Shown here: piece after piece, positions 1 to 11,137 of the stretch | How the letters are laid out: every line of letters starts with the position of its first letter | Numbering within the stretch: position 1 is the first letter of the stretch | Source: Pestalotiopsis fici W106-1 | Taxonomy: Eukaryota > Ascomycota > Sordariomycetes > Amphisphaeriales > Sporocadaceae | Reading direction: 5' to 3' | Length of the DNA: 64,000 bases | NCBI RefSeq assembly: GCF_000516985.1 | Contig: NW_006917098.1 | Location: 744,001 to 808,000, forward strand | The notes under the pieces: generated by a model | Databases searched by the model: none | What the model was told of the DNA's origin: nothing | What the model saw: only the letters and a program-made list of their open reading frames with translations | Program-made: the position numbers and the translations under genes

Positions 1-151
1 TCTGGTGAGACTTGAGTTCGGCATATAGCCGCAAGACATCCCGGCGACCGATGGTAGATTCGCGTTCCGACGTATTCCTGGGTGTGATGGAAATCGTCGA
101 AGCCGGTGAAGCGCAACTCTCAGTTGTGTGCCGTGGTTGATCGGCGCTCAT
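1..151 (-). CDS. N-terminal fragment of an unrecognised protein, cut by the window edge
   Basis: A reading frame starts at an ATG in good context (ACAATGA) at 151 and stays open to base 1, giving about 50 residues. It begins MSADQPRHTTES and reaches RRDVLRLYAELKSHQ at the edge. The first half is Ser/Thr/Pro-rich and looks disordered; the last 15 residues look like the start of an amphipathic helix in a folded domain. I do not recognise the family. It is short enough to be chance, but the codon pattern, the start context and the C/T-rich DNA upstream (to its right) favour a real gene whose body lies outside the window. An intron within the fragment cannot be excluded. Confidence 0.5.
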   Translation of the reverse strand, partial: MSADQPRHTTESCASPASTISITPRNTSERESTIGRRDVLRLYAELKSHQ

Positions 152-3100
152 TGTTGGTGGTAGACTCATAGTCGGTTAGTGGCCGCAGCAATAACACCCA
201 ACTAGGCAGCTTTCGAAAAGTCAGATAATCGGGCAATCTAGCGCCGATTTCTTTTCGCAGATGCACTTTTGAGGCCGATGTTGTTGCTCTCAGGTTGATA
301 AATTGATGCCACCGACCGATGGGTTGATTTAGAATCAATGTCGAACTCTGAGCTCTTTCTGTTGTATTTTGTCCCAATCTGATGTCAGAGCCCAACGCAA
401 AATCGAGTCAGTCAGCTTGGGGTAAATGGTTTCGTCTGTATGGTCAGGGCGGGTGAGTTGGAGATGCCGAGCCTTCGTGCCAATGTTGGACAGACATGAA
501 AATGGCTAACGACGGCAGCAGGCAGACAGACAGATGACACCAAACAGACAGCTAGGAAATCAAAGCAAGCAGAATATGAGAGTTTCAGTCCTGTGCGATG
601 TAGCCAGGCCGTCTGTCTCCTCGGTTGTGTCGCGTATGTCGAAGGTCTGCGACTCGATCGAGCAAGTTGCAGAAAACGTGGTGGAAGTGGAAGAAAAGAG
701 GCAATGGGGAACGACCGAGGAAGAAGCTCGACCCACAGGAGACCAGGGCACGCTACTGCCTACATATTGTTGCTGAGTGTCACTGGCGGGGGAGGAAGGG
801 GGGCAATGAATCTGGGGATGGTACCAGGTAGCCAGGGCGCTACTATGGTTAGGTGGCGGGCTTCTAACTCCATTGGGCACCATCGGTAGTTTAGCCTTTG
901 ATCTGGATCACTGAAGCCCAGCGAAGCCCTGGCTGTTGACGTCGCTGGTCTGTGTCATTGTGCAACTTCACAGCTGAACAGAGCAAACAAGGCACATTGA
1001 TTCAAAGTTGCTTGCATGAAAGATTCGGGCGGTGCAGTGACTCGGTGTCAGACAAATCGTCATTGGCCGTTGATGCTATATTGACGTAGGCAGGAAGCAA
1101 AGAAAACGACTGGTGATCTACGGATGGGCTAAACTACCTCAAAGACGCGACAGCCACCGCCCTTGGCCCACGGGAAGATTGGGCGGTGCGGTGTGGTGGC
1201 ATTCAAGCACTGACAGTTGACTAGGATTTCTCACCTACGGCATACCTCCCACAGTATCTTTTTAGGTGTTACCTAACGTTAGGCTAATAAGTGAGGACCT
1301 ACCCAGAAGGGTAATGGTAATGGCTGTGCCCCCGCTCTTGCAGAATCTGATGGTGCATGATTTGATGCGCAGAGATTGGTTCCGAAGTGATGGATTTTCA
1401 AGGGGGACTGATAGTGGACTGACCCTCTACATTTATTATTCTTTTTCTGTTATTTTGAGCTTTGGTCGGTCCTTTTCTCCGCAAAAACCGTTTGTTTGGG
1501 AGTGGCACCAACACTTGCGGTTTCCCCATGGGAGCCCCACGGTCAACATACACTGCATGTCGTACATATATTCCGTAGCTATCCCATGTTTATCACTACT
1601 ACATACAAGGTACATGGCCACACTTATCAGTAAAATACACAAAGAGGGTGCATCTGGTTTTGATTTTGTTCCTTCCTCGTTCTTGAATGTAATTTGATTT
1701 CTCTGCATGTATGTATCATCGCTTAGAGCATCGGTATTGCAAATGCAAATCGCCGGCCTTGAAGCACGCCGACCATGAGACGTTACTTCGTGTTACGACG
1801 TTGACGTTTGAGGTTATGTCCCCAGGCTCTCGGCCCTATAAGGCAAGGCATACATGGTGGTTTCGGTATCCAAATTAAGAGACCATGATGATACCTAAAG
1901 TTTACTTTGGGGACTGGGTTGATCTTTGTTGGCATAACCGGTTGGTTAGGGGGGCCCGGGTACTGGGTTGCTGGGTAGCACAAGAGCAGTGATGCTTTGA
2001 CAGAGTGCGCCGGTCAAGACGCGGTTGAGTATGTTGATAATTTGTTGTTGGCTAAGTTTACCATCCATGATGTACCTAAACCCTGACGGATGGCAGATCA
2101 ATGGCAGGCTGGGGATTATATGTATGTACCCTTTCAATTCATTGTTTAGGTCGCAACCGATGAAACTAAAGGTAAACCGAACAGTCGGGTTCGTGCCGTT
2201 GATCTTCTAGATCGACACGAATGCCGCCCACAATGATAGCGATTATTTTTTCATTCGCTCGTTAACGTCCATGGCTAGTTTCGTTTCTTTTTCGCCTTTC
2301 TCTTGACTTGCATTCAACCTAGTCAGCGTCGCAATGGAGGGTCGCACATTTTTTGCCAGAGTTGAGAGGCTTGAGACGACCCAATCCAGCGCGCGTGCAG
2401 AGTCCCCCGGACCAGGGACTTTTGGCTTACGTTACCCCACGTTCAGCTATTACTCCAATGTTAATAATAAATTTATGCGCCAACCTTGTCTCTTGCGCCC
2501 ATCCCACTTACTTTTGCGTTGACCGAAAGGGTCCACACCGCATCCATCGGTTCGATTCATCGTCGTCACAGCCAGTCGAACCCAGCAGGCCCCAGTACGG
2601 TGAATGCACACACACGATTTCATCAGTCTTTTTTTTTCGCTAAAGAAAAGTACCACGATACATACCTTTTCTTCAAATTTACCACGACTGCCTCACCTCG
2701 TACAATACAATTATCCTGCCCGTCTCAACCTTGCCAAGCTGCTGCGCCAAGCGTTGGCCTTGTCCATGATCCGATCCGGCTACGCGTCCCGTGCTTGCAC
2801 TACACTAAAATAATACATGTATCCAACCTAGCCCAGCCTCAGTGAGTCCCTACGCCAAATCAGCTTGCGCTAGGTGCTGTGCGTGCCGTCTCGTCTGGTG
2901 GGGAGCTCGGGGTACTTCGTACATTACTTGGCGTCGCTTCGTCACTTATTTTTCCTCTCCCTTCCTCCCTCGTCGCCCCCCGAGTGAGGCTGATTGGGCT
3001 GGCCGCTGCGAGAGGTCGGGGCCCCTCATCTCATCCTTCACGCCGGCGCATTTTTGGGAGCACAATCGTGACCTTTTCACCACCATCATTTTAATCTATT

Positions 3101-3582
3101 CATTCTTCAATTGTTCCTCTGGACTCGCTAAGCCTGTCCAGCCTGTTGATTGTTACCTCGCCAGGCAAGGCTGTGTGTCCCCACAGACGAGACAGATACC
3201 TGCCGCCCGACTACCTACCACGTATTGTGAGCACCACAATGTCTCCTTAGCCTACTGGGGCGGCCAAAGCGAACGACATGAGAGCGACAGCCGGTGGGCT
3301 CTTGTCGCAATGTCTCCACTAGTATTCAGGATAAAGGTAATCCCCAGTTCTTCAAACCTCTCGTCCGGGGAAGGAGGCGCATGAAGCCAAAGTCGATGGG
3401 CCTCGTCTCTAGCCAATTACGTCTCCTGTTCGTCTTTGATACAATTGCCGATCCGTATCCTTTTGTTGCTATAGTCGATCATCCGTGACTGTTCTCCATA
3501 TCTTCTATCTCCGTTCCGTGCCACTTAGCGAGTTGGCGTATCTAATTGGCAGACCTCCTGACTCAATGTAACTTAGAAAAAA
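152..3582. other. Gene-free divergent upstream region
   Basis: No convincing coding region. It separates the minus-strand partial gene from the plus-strand transporter, so it should hold both promoters. I see short GACA-type repeats near 520-552 and a long pyrimidine-rich part at about 2600-3560, typical of fungal promoters and leaders. Open frames here (for example 2842-3384) have low-complexity, Cys/Arg/Ser-rich translations with no family resemblance. Confidence 0.5.
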
Positions 3583-6444
3583 ATGAGCCGTCGCTTCGCC
3601 AACAATGATGCATATCTTGGTGATGCCCTCAGTAAGCCTTTACTCTCTTCTCGTCACCCGACGACTCCACCATGGTTGTCGCATCACCATACGCATCCAA
3701 GGCCGTGGGCCGGGCATTGCACGAAAACATGCGCTAACTTTCTCTTCCCAGGCCATATTCGCGATGAGGATCTGGCAGCCGACGTGGAGGCTTTCCGCGA
3801 CCAGTGGCTGTCCGAGGTCGATGTCAATGATCTGAGGAGAGCTGCAATTGTGGGCAAGCATCCAAAAACCTATGAGGACATTAGTCGTGGAACCTGGACA
3901 GGGCCTACCGAGGGCCTCGTGGAGCTTGACCCCAAGGAGAAGGAGGCTCTCCTGAAAGAGCTTGAGTCTGCCATGCCCGAGCCAGGCATGGTGCTTGTCA
4001 TTCTCGCCGTCTCTCTCGCTGCCTTTCTTCAAGGTCATGTACAAACCTCCATCAATGGTGCTTCACTCTACCGCGCCAATATTGGTCTACCATCAAACGA
4101 GACCACGTTTGGAATGTCACCCGACGGCAGCAATACGGAAATGTGGATGGATCGGAATATACTCAGGCCATCACAGCCATCTCCAAACGATTGGCTATTA
4201 GGAATAACAAATGCCGCCCCCTTTTTCAGCGCTGCTCTGCTGGGCTGCTGGATGGCTCTACCATTTAGCGACAGATTTGGCCGCAAAGGATCAATGATTG
4301 TGGCAGCCGCGATGGTAATGGTAACCTCGGCCCTGTTGGCCATGATTCCGGTAATCAGTACCTCGCAACCAAAATGGCAAATCATACTCGGCATCAGGAT
4401 CGTCAATGGAATCGGTAGGTCCCGCTGAGTACTAGACCCTTCATGGCGCGTATTGATCATGTTCTAGGCATGGGCATCAAGGCTGTCAACACGCCAGTTC
4501 TCGCCTCCGAGACCGCAGTCGGATACTGGCGCGGTACTTCGATTCTTGCTTGGCAGCTTTGGTACGTCTGAGGACATCGTCTCCAGCTCACAACATTCAT
4601 GTGCAACTTCTTAAACTAATGCATATTTCAGGGTCGCGTGTGGAATCTTCGTTGGCTTCATCCTGAACTTGTGTTTCTCCCAAGCCAAGGACGAAAATCT
4701 TGCCCTAGCATTAATTCTTGGGGCGCCAGTGGTGCCGTCAATCGTGCTCCTTGGTGTCTTGGCTGTATGTCCGGAAAGCCCTCGCTACTACCTCCGACGT
4801 GGTCCAAACTATAATCCGAAAAAAGCATATGAAATCATAAAAACTTTACGAAGAAGTCCGGTGAGTTTAATCTGTTCAGAGACCGCCAGACCTTTCACTC
4901 ATCATTCTTCAAGTTGATCGCATTGCGAGATATCTATCTACTTCACAAATCAATCCAACAGGAGGTGCAAGTGCAGTACAAGAAAAACATGGATCTCAGG
5001 ACATTCGTCACCTTTATGGAAACGGCTGAATTTGGTGTTTTGAAGGACTTTGTCAAGCAATTTCGAGAACTCTTTGCAAAAAGGCGCAACAGAAATCCTC
5101 TAATAAGCAGCTCCATTGCTGCCCTCGCACAGCAATTATGCGGAAGTAAGTTTCCGACGCCTTTCGACTTGTTCTCACTTGACTAACAAGCTCTCAGTTA
5201 ATATTTTAGCTTTCTACTCTGGTAGGATATCTTTCCATCATGCTTGCGGATCTCATGAACGTACATGTAGCTGACATGCCCAGGGACATTTTTTAATATC
5301 TTTTCTAATAACAAGAACATTGCAATGTACTTTAGCATTGGTTTTGGTAAGTCTTTTATGAAAATTTCCTCCGCAGGAATTGTGGGCTCTAACTTGCGTT
5401 TCAGGCTTTCTCAATTTTGTCTTTGCTTTACCTGCGATCAGGCGGATCGACACAATGGGCAGACGCAGATGGCTGCTCATAACATTACCATTCATGTCGC
5501 TCATGATGGCGGCTGCAGCTCTTTCTTTCTTGGCGTTGAACAACGAATCGATACCCGAATCCCCCAAGGTCACATGCGCCTTGGTTGTTTTGTTTCTCTA
5601 TCGTGAGTGATCCATGCCTCTATTGCTGACTCCAACCAAAATTAACTTTTTTTTTTTAAGTGCATACTATCTTTTATTCCCCTGGACTCGGTACGTTTCG
5701 TTCCTGCTTGAGATTTTCCTGTACACACTAACAGAGCCAGGACCTATACCCTTCACCTTGGCTGCTGAAAGGTATGTCTCTTTGCAAGCGGACTAGTTGC
5801 AGGCATATACTGATATGATATGAGTTAGCTTTCCCTTGTCTCACCGTGAAATCGTGAGTATATAGTGGCGGTGCCGGCTTTCTATTTACTGACACGAATA
5901 GGGTTGCGCTTTCGCTATATCCGTGAATCTATTCTTTGCTGCCTGCCTTTCCCTATTCTGGCCAAGGTCTGTCATCAGTTTCTTTGTCCTCTGTCTCTTC
6001 CCTTCCAAATTGAGCAAGATGACTGAACTTTGCTATAGCCTCATTGCCGGAATTAGTTCACCTGGAACTCTTGGTCTATTTTCCTTCTTTAATGTATTGG
6101 CTTGGGTACTAGTATTTCTATTCGTGGAAGAGACGCGTCGCATATCACTCGAAGACTTAGACTACATCTACGCTGTATCCAAGAGCAAGTTTTGGAAATT
6201 CCAGCTGTACGAATATGCGCCTTGGGTATTGAAGGGATTTGTTTTGTCCATCTTTGGAAAAAGGCAAGCATCCACGGATGATGCCACCGACGATGAGTCG
6301 ATATCGCAGCACCCGCGGCATGGACCTCGCCCGCAACTGTACAAACCACCTGACTTTGACAGCGATCAGCTGGACCAGTCAGGCTCCGAGGTGGAAATGG
6401 ACGATTTCGATCCGGATGGGATTTCGGAAGTGAGTCGCGCGTAA
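3583..6444 (+). CDS. MFS transporter, sugar-porter type, 13 exons
   Basis: Predicted plasma-membrane proton-coupled or facilitative sugar/polyol carrier; substrate not deducible. Exons: 3583-3631, 3752-4414, 4468-4561, 4632-4860, 4914-5145, 5198-5221, 5284-5346, 5405-5602, 5661-5690, 5741-5771, 5829-5853, 5902-5966, 6039-6444, giving 702 residues. A hydrophilic N-terminus of about 90 residues precedes TM1. Sugar-porter signatures appear in order: DRFGRKGS after TM2, PESPRYYLRRG after TM6, RIDTMGRRRW in the loop 8-9 position, SPGLGPIPFTLAAE in TM10, and VEETRRISLEDLD after TM12 in place of PETKG. The tail of about 80 residues is acidic. It is longer than usual sugar porters (500-560 residues) because of both termini. 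Four exons are only 24-31 nt. The start lies after a C/T-rich leader in an A-rich context. Splice sites are inferred; the family call is firm. Confidence 0.88.
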
Positions 6445-6631
6445 CCTCTTGCTATTGCTTTGGTACCATATGTTACAAAACCAATGATATTAAGATTCTG
6501 ACATTACCCGTCAGGTCATTTCAAACAAACCAGATCCCAGATGATGTCAGCAAATCGGCAAATTTTGCAGCCGTAGCAATTTATCAAAATGTCTTGTTAT
6601 GTGGCATTCAGATGATGTCCTATTACTTTTC

Positions 6632-6658
6632 TTGGCACCAATTGGTGCCAATTGGTGC
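6632..6658. repeat. Perfect 20-bp palindrome with an overlapping half-copy
   Basis: TTGGCACCAATTGGTGCCAA at 6632-6651 is self-complementary over its full length. The arm TTGGTGC is repeated at once (6652-6658), so CCAATTGG occurs twice in overlap. It sits about 190 bp beyond the transporter stop codon. It could be a dimeric regulator site, a transcript hairpin or a chance inverted repeat. Confidence 0.8.
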
Positions 6659-7534
6659 AAAATGTAACATGAACATTCATGACTGTTGGTTGAGATGTCC
6701 CAAGAAGTACATGATCAAGTATAGAATACTGCAGCCAACTCAGAACCCACTTCCACAATGATACCAGGGCCCAAACCCTGTCAAGTCAACCTCAGTCCTA
6801 CCTTGCCCTTGCAGCAAGAGCACAAAGGTGTGCTGACTACCTAGCCGTGTTCCTGACCGAGAAGCTTCAAATCCCGTTCCAGAAGCCTTCTAGAACAAAG
6901 AGGGCTGATTGCAGCCACAAGATTCCACGTGCTATAGACGTCATTGTACACATTCCAACGGGTCCGCACCGATGTGCTCATGCCGGGTCCCTGGCTCTCA
7001 TGCAACCAACAACCCCCCATGTTCAAGTAGGAACATGGGCTGAGGCCACTGGTACCAACACGGCAGCAGTTGGTAAGGCAGCACAATCGTGACCACGCCC
7101 TTGCCTGTCAATTACCGGGACCATGGACGCGGTTCACTTCCTCTGCCCTCCCATTCGGGTCACAATACGGTAGGACCAGTCCTGCGACTCCTTTTCCCCC
7201 ACGCGAAGCAGCTTCTTTTTCTTCTTGAGCCAACTGCTGTCAACGGGAAACACCACGACAATATGTTCTCGTCTTTAGACTCATGGAAAGCACCAACCAA
7301 GTTGTGAGTCATTGGCGATCAGGCAGCACGATAGCTTCAGCACGTCTATCGTGGAAGTTACGACCTGAGCTCGTCGCGAATCACTAAATAGCCATGGCAT
7401 GTTGTTTCTAAGAGACAAGACTACAAGGCAACTCTATAGTTGATTGATCAAACCCCCTTTGCCAATCCTTTTCATCGCCCGTCCGTCCTCAAGCAACGCC
7501 CAAAAGCGGGCGGATCAGTGGCATGACCCGCCAT

Positions 7535-7540
7535 TATAAA
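7535..7540 (+). promoter_or_regulatory. TATA-like box before the small gene
   Basis: TATAAA, about 130 bp before the ATG at 7670. The spacing fits a fungal core promoter with a leader of about 100 nt. Position only; no direct evidence of use. Confidence 0.35.
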
Positions 7541-7669
7541 CAAAACCTTCCATTGGCCATTTACGAATCTTGATCCAATGGTACCTGTCCCACAGGTGAA
7601 GAGAATAGGCAACCCAGCACTATAATAGCCACATGAAAACCATTCTGAGAAGTGACAAGAAGGCTCGCC

Positions 7670-8007
7670 ATGGCATCTCACTCCGACGCATCAGCCGCGA
7701 GCTCATCCCAAACTCGGTAGGTCCCGAGGGCGCAAGTGGTCTAAAATCGTCGAGTCACGTCTTTGATTCTCTGAGATAGATCTTTGAAAAAAGCTAATCA
7801 AGAGCACTTGCTGATAGGCAATCAACACAAGGCAAGAACACACCCAAGTCCGTTAGGGACTATGTATCCGGGGGCCAGACGACGCCCGTCGAACACTTGT
7901 CGGCAGGGGGTGGAAAACCAACCGCGGTGAAGGACAAGGTCGAAAAGGCAAAAAAGGCTATCGATAAATGGGAACAAGAATGGAAGAATGCCAGCGGTGG
8001 GACGTGA
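7670..8007 (+). CDS. Small two-exon gene, 78-residue hydrophilic protein
   Basis: Exon 1 is 7670-7716 and exon 2 is 7818-8007. The 101-bp intron has donor GTAGGT, a GCTAATC branch-like site and a TAG acceptor. The joined frame encodes 78 residues: a Ser/Ala-rich start, a Gly/Thr-rich middle (YVSGGQTTPVEHLSAGGG), then a charged segment (VKDKVEKAKKAIDKWEQEW) expected to form an amphipathic helix, ending NASGGT. No signal peptide or membrane segment is seen. Both exons are too short to be noticed alone; the support is that a consensus intron joins two frames into a sensible hydrophilic protein behind a TATA-like box. I do not recognise the family. Confidence 0.6.
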
Positions 8008-9230
8008 TGGTTGTATGTTGTGTCCCGTGTGGATCCAATGGGTCCTGGAATCGACAGCACTTGGTCTTGCAAAGATTAAGGATGCAAGAATTACGTCCAG
8101 ATCAATCACTTGTGAGGTCAGTGTGGGTATAAGGGTTGCTGAACATGATGCTAGGATTTTCCATCTCTTTGAATCAGCTTGGAGTCGGCTCTTGTAATTT
8201 GGCATCATTCTTGTTCTGGCTTGGCTTTGCCGGTCCTGTATCATTTAACACAGTTTTCTTGCTTTACCATGGACTATCAGATTCTTATGCAGATGAGAAG
8301 TTGTGTCTCTAGACATCCATCATGATGTCCGGGGTATAGCTCTTGAAACTCTTGGGCTTACCGTCTGAACCATGTCAACAATAACCACCAGCATGGCCAG
8401 TCGTGCCTCTATTGACATTTAATAGCAGATCCAGGCATCATGCCGTCGATTCTCATTCCACTTTCATTGCAAACAGGCACTTTGCTGTCTCGGGGAACTT
8501 AATCGTATCTCCACGTTCTTGTCTCTCAATCAAGCAAGATACGTCAATAGTCAACAAGCAATGACGGGGGGGGATGTTTAGAAGGATGATGAATCTGAAC
8601 AATTTCATATTCCACATATATTTTGAATCCGGTATATCCTGTCTGCAGTACGAACAGACCAGTGTTTGAAATGGAGATCTCCTCGGCGATGCGATGCGCT
8701 TTGCTTTATATTATCATCGTTGCCGTTGTTACTTTTCAACCAAGATGCCTCAAAGTCAGGAAAGGATGCGCTGGGAACTAATTTGAACACACTGAGAATC
8801 TTTACATATGAGAAACATAAAAAGATTTATCTGGTTGTTTCCTTTCTTCAATGTCGCAATTAGATGTCGCCATCTCACGACCATTGGCAGGCTCATCATG
8901 AACAGCACAATTGCAGGAGAGAAGAGATGATGGAAAGGAACAACCACTGTTATACGCGCGAGATGTATATAGGTTAAATAAGTCCCAGGTTGCCTTGATT
9001 ACTCTACCGACAGCAAAACATGGTCTTTTTTCATAGGCATCGGGACCCTTGAGACCAGATTTAATGTCTCCACTTTTCTGGCTGCTGCAGATCCTCCATG
9101 AATCGCGACCCAAGACGGATAATTTCATCGCGCTCAGAGGCACGTGAAAAGTCACCTTTACATGAACAACAACAAATGAAAAGATTCTGTATCTAGAACC
9201 TACAATCTCCCTTCTGCTCGTGGTTGCCCA
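8008..9230. other. Intergenic region, nothing recognised
   Basis: About 1.2 kb between two plus-strand genes. Open frames on both strands are short and have no family features. It presumably holds the 3' end of the small gene and the promoter of the HAD-like gene. Confidence 0.5.
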
Positions 9231-10664
9231 ATGCCACCGGCCACTGCATCATCACGGCCAATACTTGTCGTGGCGCAAGCCGTCTCTGGCATCTCTAGGA
9301 GAAGACTCCAGTTTTTTCATCCTCTGCAACGGCAAACGCCGCCGCTGCAGCAGCACGCCTACATTTCGGCGCGGCACATTTGCACTTCGCCAGCGACAGC
9401 GCCGACTGCTTCTTTACCGGCCGTCGCGGACTGTAATAGTCCCAGAATCACAACACGGGAGCCGCTGTCCAGTGGTGATGAAAAGCACAGTACCACTGTC
9501 AACATCATGAGCCCCCGAGACTTTTATGGCGGGCGCGCAAATGCGCAGCAGCCGCCGCCGCCACCATTTAACCCGTTCGCTGGAGTCTTTGCGCCCACAA
9601 TGATGATGCCGATGCAGGCGCCTACATTTACTCCGTGGTCGTCGCAGCCACCGTACAGTGGACAGGACTACAATCACCACCAAAACCATCATTGGCAAGG
9701 GCACCAGGGCCAAGGGCAGGCGCAGGCCGATGAGGTCGTCGCATTAGACGCGGCAGAGGACAGTGATTCGTCGCCCAGCGTGGGAGGAGAGCCGACGCCC
9801 CAGTCGACGCCTCATCAAACGCAGACAACTGGGATACCCATTCTCGATGGATCATCATCTGCCAAGAAGCCGCATAAAAAGAAGCAAAAGAAGCTGCAGC
9901 AGCGACAGCAACAACAACAACAACAGCAGCAGCAGCAGGCCGAGGCAACCACGGCCACGACGAGACCAGCCAAGAAGCGACCCTACGCCAAACCCACTGC
10001 AGGATCCGGCGGCGTGCCCAACCCGAGCACGGCCTACATTGCACAGTCGGCGCGGCCTCCGTCGACTCTGGCAGTGCCGCGGCGGATCCTGGTCATCATT
10101 GACCTCAACGGCACGCTGCTGCACCGGCCCAACTCGAAAAAGTCGTCGACCTTTGTGGAGCGGCCGTTTACCCGGACCTTTCTGCAGTACTGCCTGCAGA
10201 CCTTTGTCGTGGCCATCTGGTCGTCGGCCAAGCCCGAAAACGTGGGCAAGATGGTGCCGCAGATCCTGTCGCCGGCCGACCAGGAGCGCCTCGTCGCCGT
10301 CTGGGGCCGCGACACCCTGGGCCTCAGCGCCGACGACTACAACCAGCGCGTGCAGTGCTACAAGCGCCTGGAGCGCTTCTGGGGCGACGAGTCCGTCGCC
10401 ACCAGCCACCCCGAGGCGCACCTGGGCCGGCGCTGGGACCAGACCAACACCGTGCTCATTGACGACTCCAAAGAAAAGGCGCGCTCGCAGCCGTACAATA
10501 TCATCCAGCTGCCCGAGTTTGAGGGCGACATTGAGGAGGGCGGCTACGTGCTGCCCCAGGTTCATAATTACCTCAATGAGCTGGCTTTTCAGCGCGATAT
10601 TAGTTCCTTTATTCGCGAGAAGCCGTTCAAGTTTGACCCTTCCTTTACACTAGCTGCAGCCTAG
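9231..10664 (+). CDS. FCP1/NIF-like HAD-superfamily protein
   Basis: Single exon, 477 residues. Residues 1 to about 65 are rich in Arg, Ser and Ala with few acids (ISRRRLQFFHPL, SARHICTSP), as in a mitochondrial presequence. Then follow a Pro/Gln/His-rich disordered region with a polyglutamine run at about 223-237, a basic segment, and an FCP1-homology domain from about 283 to 470. HAD motif I reads D291-L-N293-G-T295, so the general acid/base aspartate of DxDx(T/V) is Asn. The later acidic motif is VLIDDSKEKA with D411 and D412. From memory, DLNGT is common in this fungal subfamily, so it may be a family trait. FCP1/SCP enzymes dephosphorylate Ser/Thr; Tim50 shows the fold can also serve mitochondrial import. 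Here activity is uncertain. An in-frame ATG at 9507 (MSPRDFYGG) would remove the presequence-like part. Confidence 0.85.
   Translation: MPPATASSRPILVVAQAVSGISRRRLQFFHPLQRQTPPLQQHAYISARHICTSPATAPTASLPAVADCNSPRITTREPLSSGDEKHSTTVNIMSPRDFYGGRANAQQPPPPPFNPFAGVFAPTMMMPMQAPTFTPWSSQPPYSGQDYNHHQNHHWQGHQGQGQAQADEVVALDAAEDSDSSPSVGGEPTPQSTPHQTQTTGIPILDGSSSAKKPHKKKQKKLQQRQQQQQQQQQQQAEATTATTRPAKKRPYAKPTAGSGGVPNPSTAYIAQSARPPSTLAVPRRILVIIDLNGTLLHRPNSKKSSTFVERPFTRTFLQYCLQTFVVAIWSSAKPENVGKMVPQILSPADQERLVAVWGRDTLGLSADDYNQRVQCYKRLERFWGDESVATSHPEAHLGRRWDQTNTVLIDDSKEKARSQPYNIIQLPEFEGDIEEGGYVLPQVHNYLNELAFQRDISSFIREKPFKFDPSFTLAAA
9898..9936 (+). repeat. Polyglutamine-coding CAG/CAA tract
   Basis: A run of mixed CAG and CAA codons inside the HAD-like gene encodes an almost pure Gln stretch, interrupted once by Arg. 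Mixed codons make it less slippage-prone than a pure triplet repeat. Confidence 0.85.
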
Positions 10665-11112
10665 ATAAAGAGAAGAGCAAAGACTTGAAAGGCTAGTATT
10701 CAAGCGCATCAACGCAAAGACAGCAGGGTGAAAGATCATTACATCCGTTTCCTCGCGTCGGGGTGGAGACATGACCAAAACAACAAACCCCCAGCAAGCA
10801 TCACCACGAAAACTGGTTTGGCAATACTTGCATATAGATCTATTTTTCTCTTCCGCCGCAAATGAATATATAGAGCCCAGAACCGGGAAGACATGGAACA
10901 TGTAGATGAAATCCATCTACATGAGAAGAGCGATATCTAACAATACGGCAACGATACATGCCAAAGGACTTGTAAAGACTTTGCGTCATGAAATATGCAA
11001 GGCATAGAGGCAGTATGGAATGTACATTTTGAGGCTTGAAAACAGGATTGGAATCGGGGCTGATGTCGATAGACGGACTGCACCCCAAGATATGAACATG
11101 TAGATGTAAAGA

Positions 11113-11137
11113 TACACACACACACGCACACACGCAC
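11113..11137. repeat. (CA)n-like microsatellite
   Basis: Alternating CA units with two G substitutions, in non-coding DNA. Confidence 0.7.

Larger units (their letters stand above)
6445..7669. other. Intergenic region with a 20-bp palindrome
   Basis: No coding region supported. It carries a perfect 20-bp palindrome at 6632-6651 (listed separately), and a TATA-like box near its right end before the small gene at 7670. Confidence 0.5.

Noticed and set aside
2545..2565. GGTTCGATTC string resembling a tRNA B-box
   Set aside because: The flanking arms do not pair and no tRNA body is present.
9763..10653. Plus-strand frame of 296 codons overlapping the HAD-like gene
   Set aside because: Arg/Ser/Pro-rich out-of-frame shadow; the 477-codon frame carries the recognisable domain.
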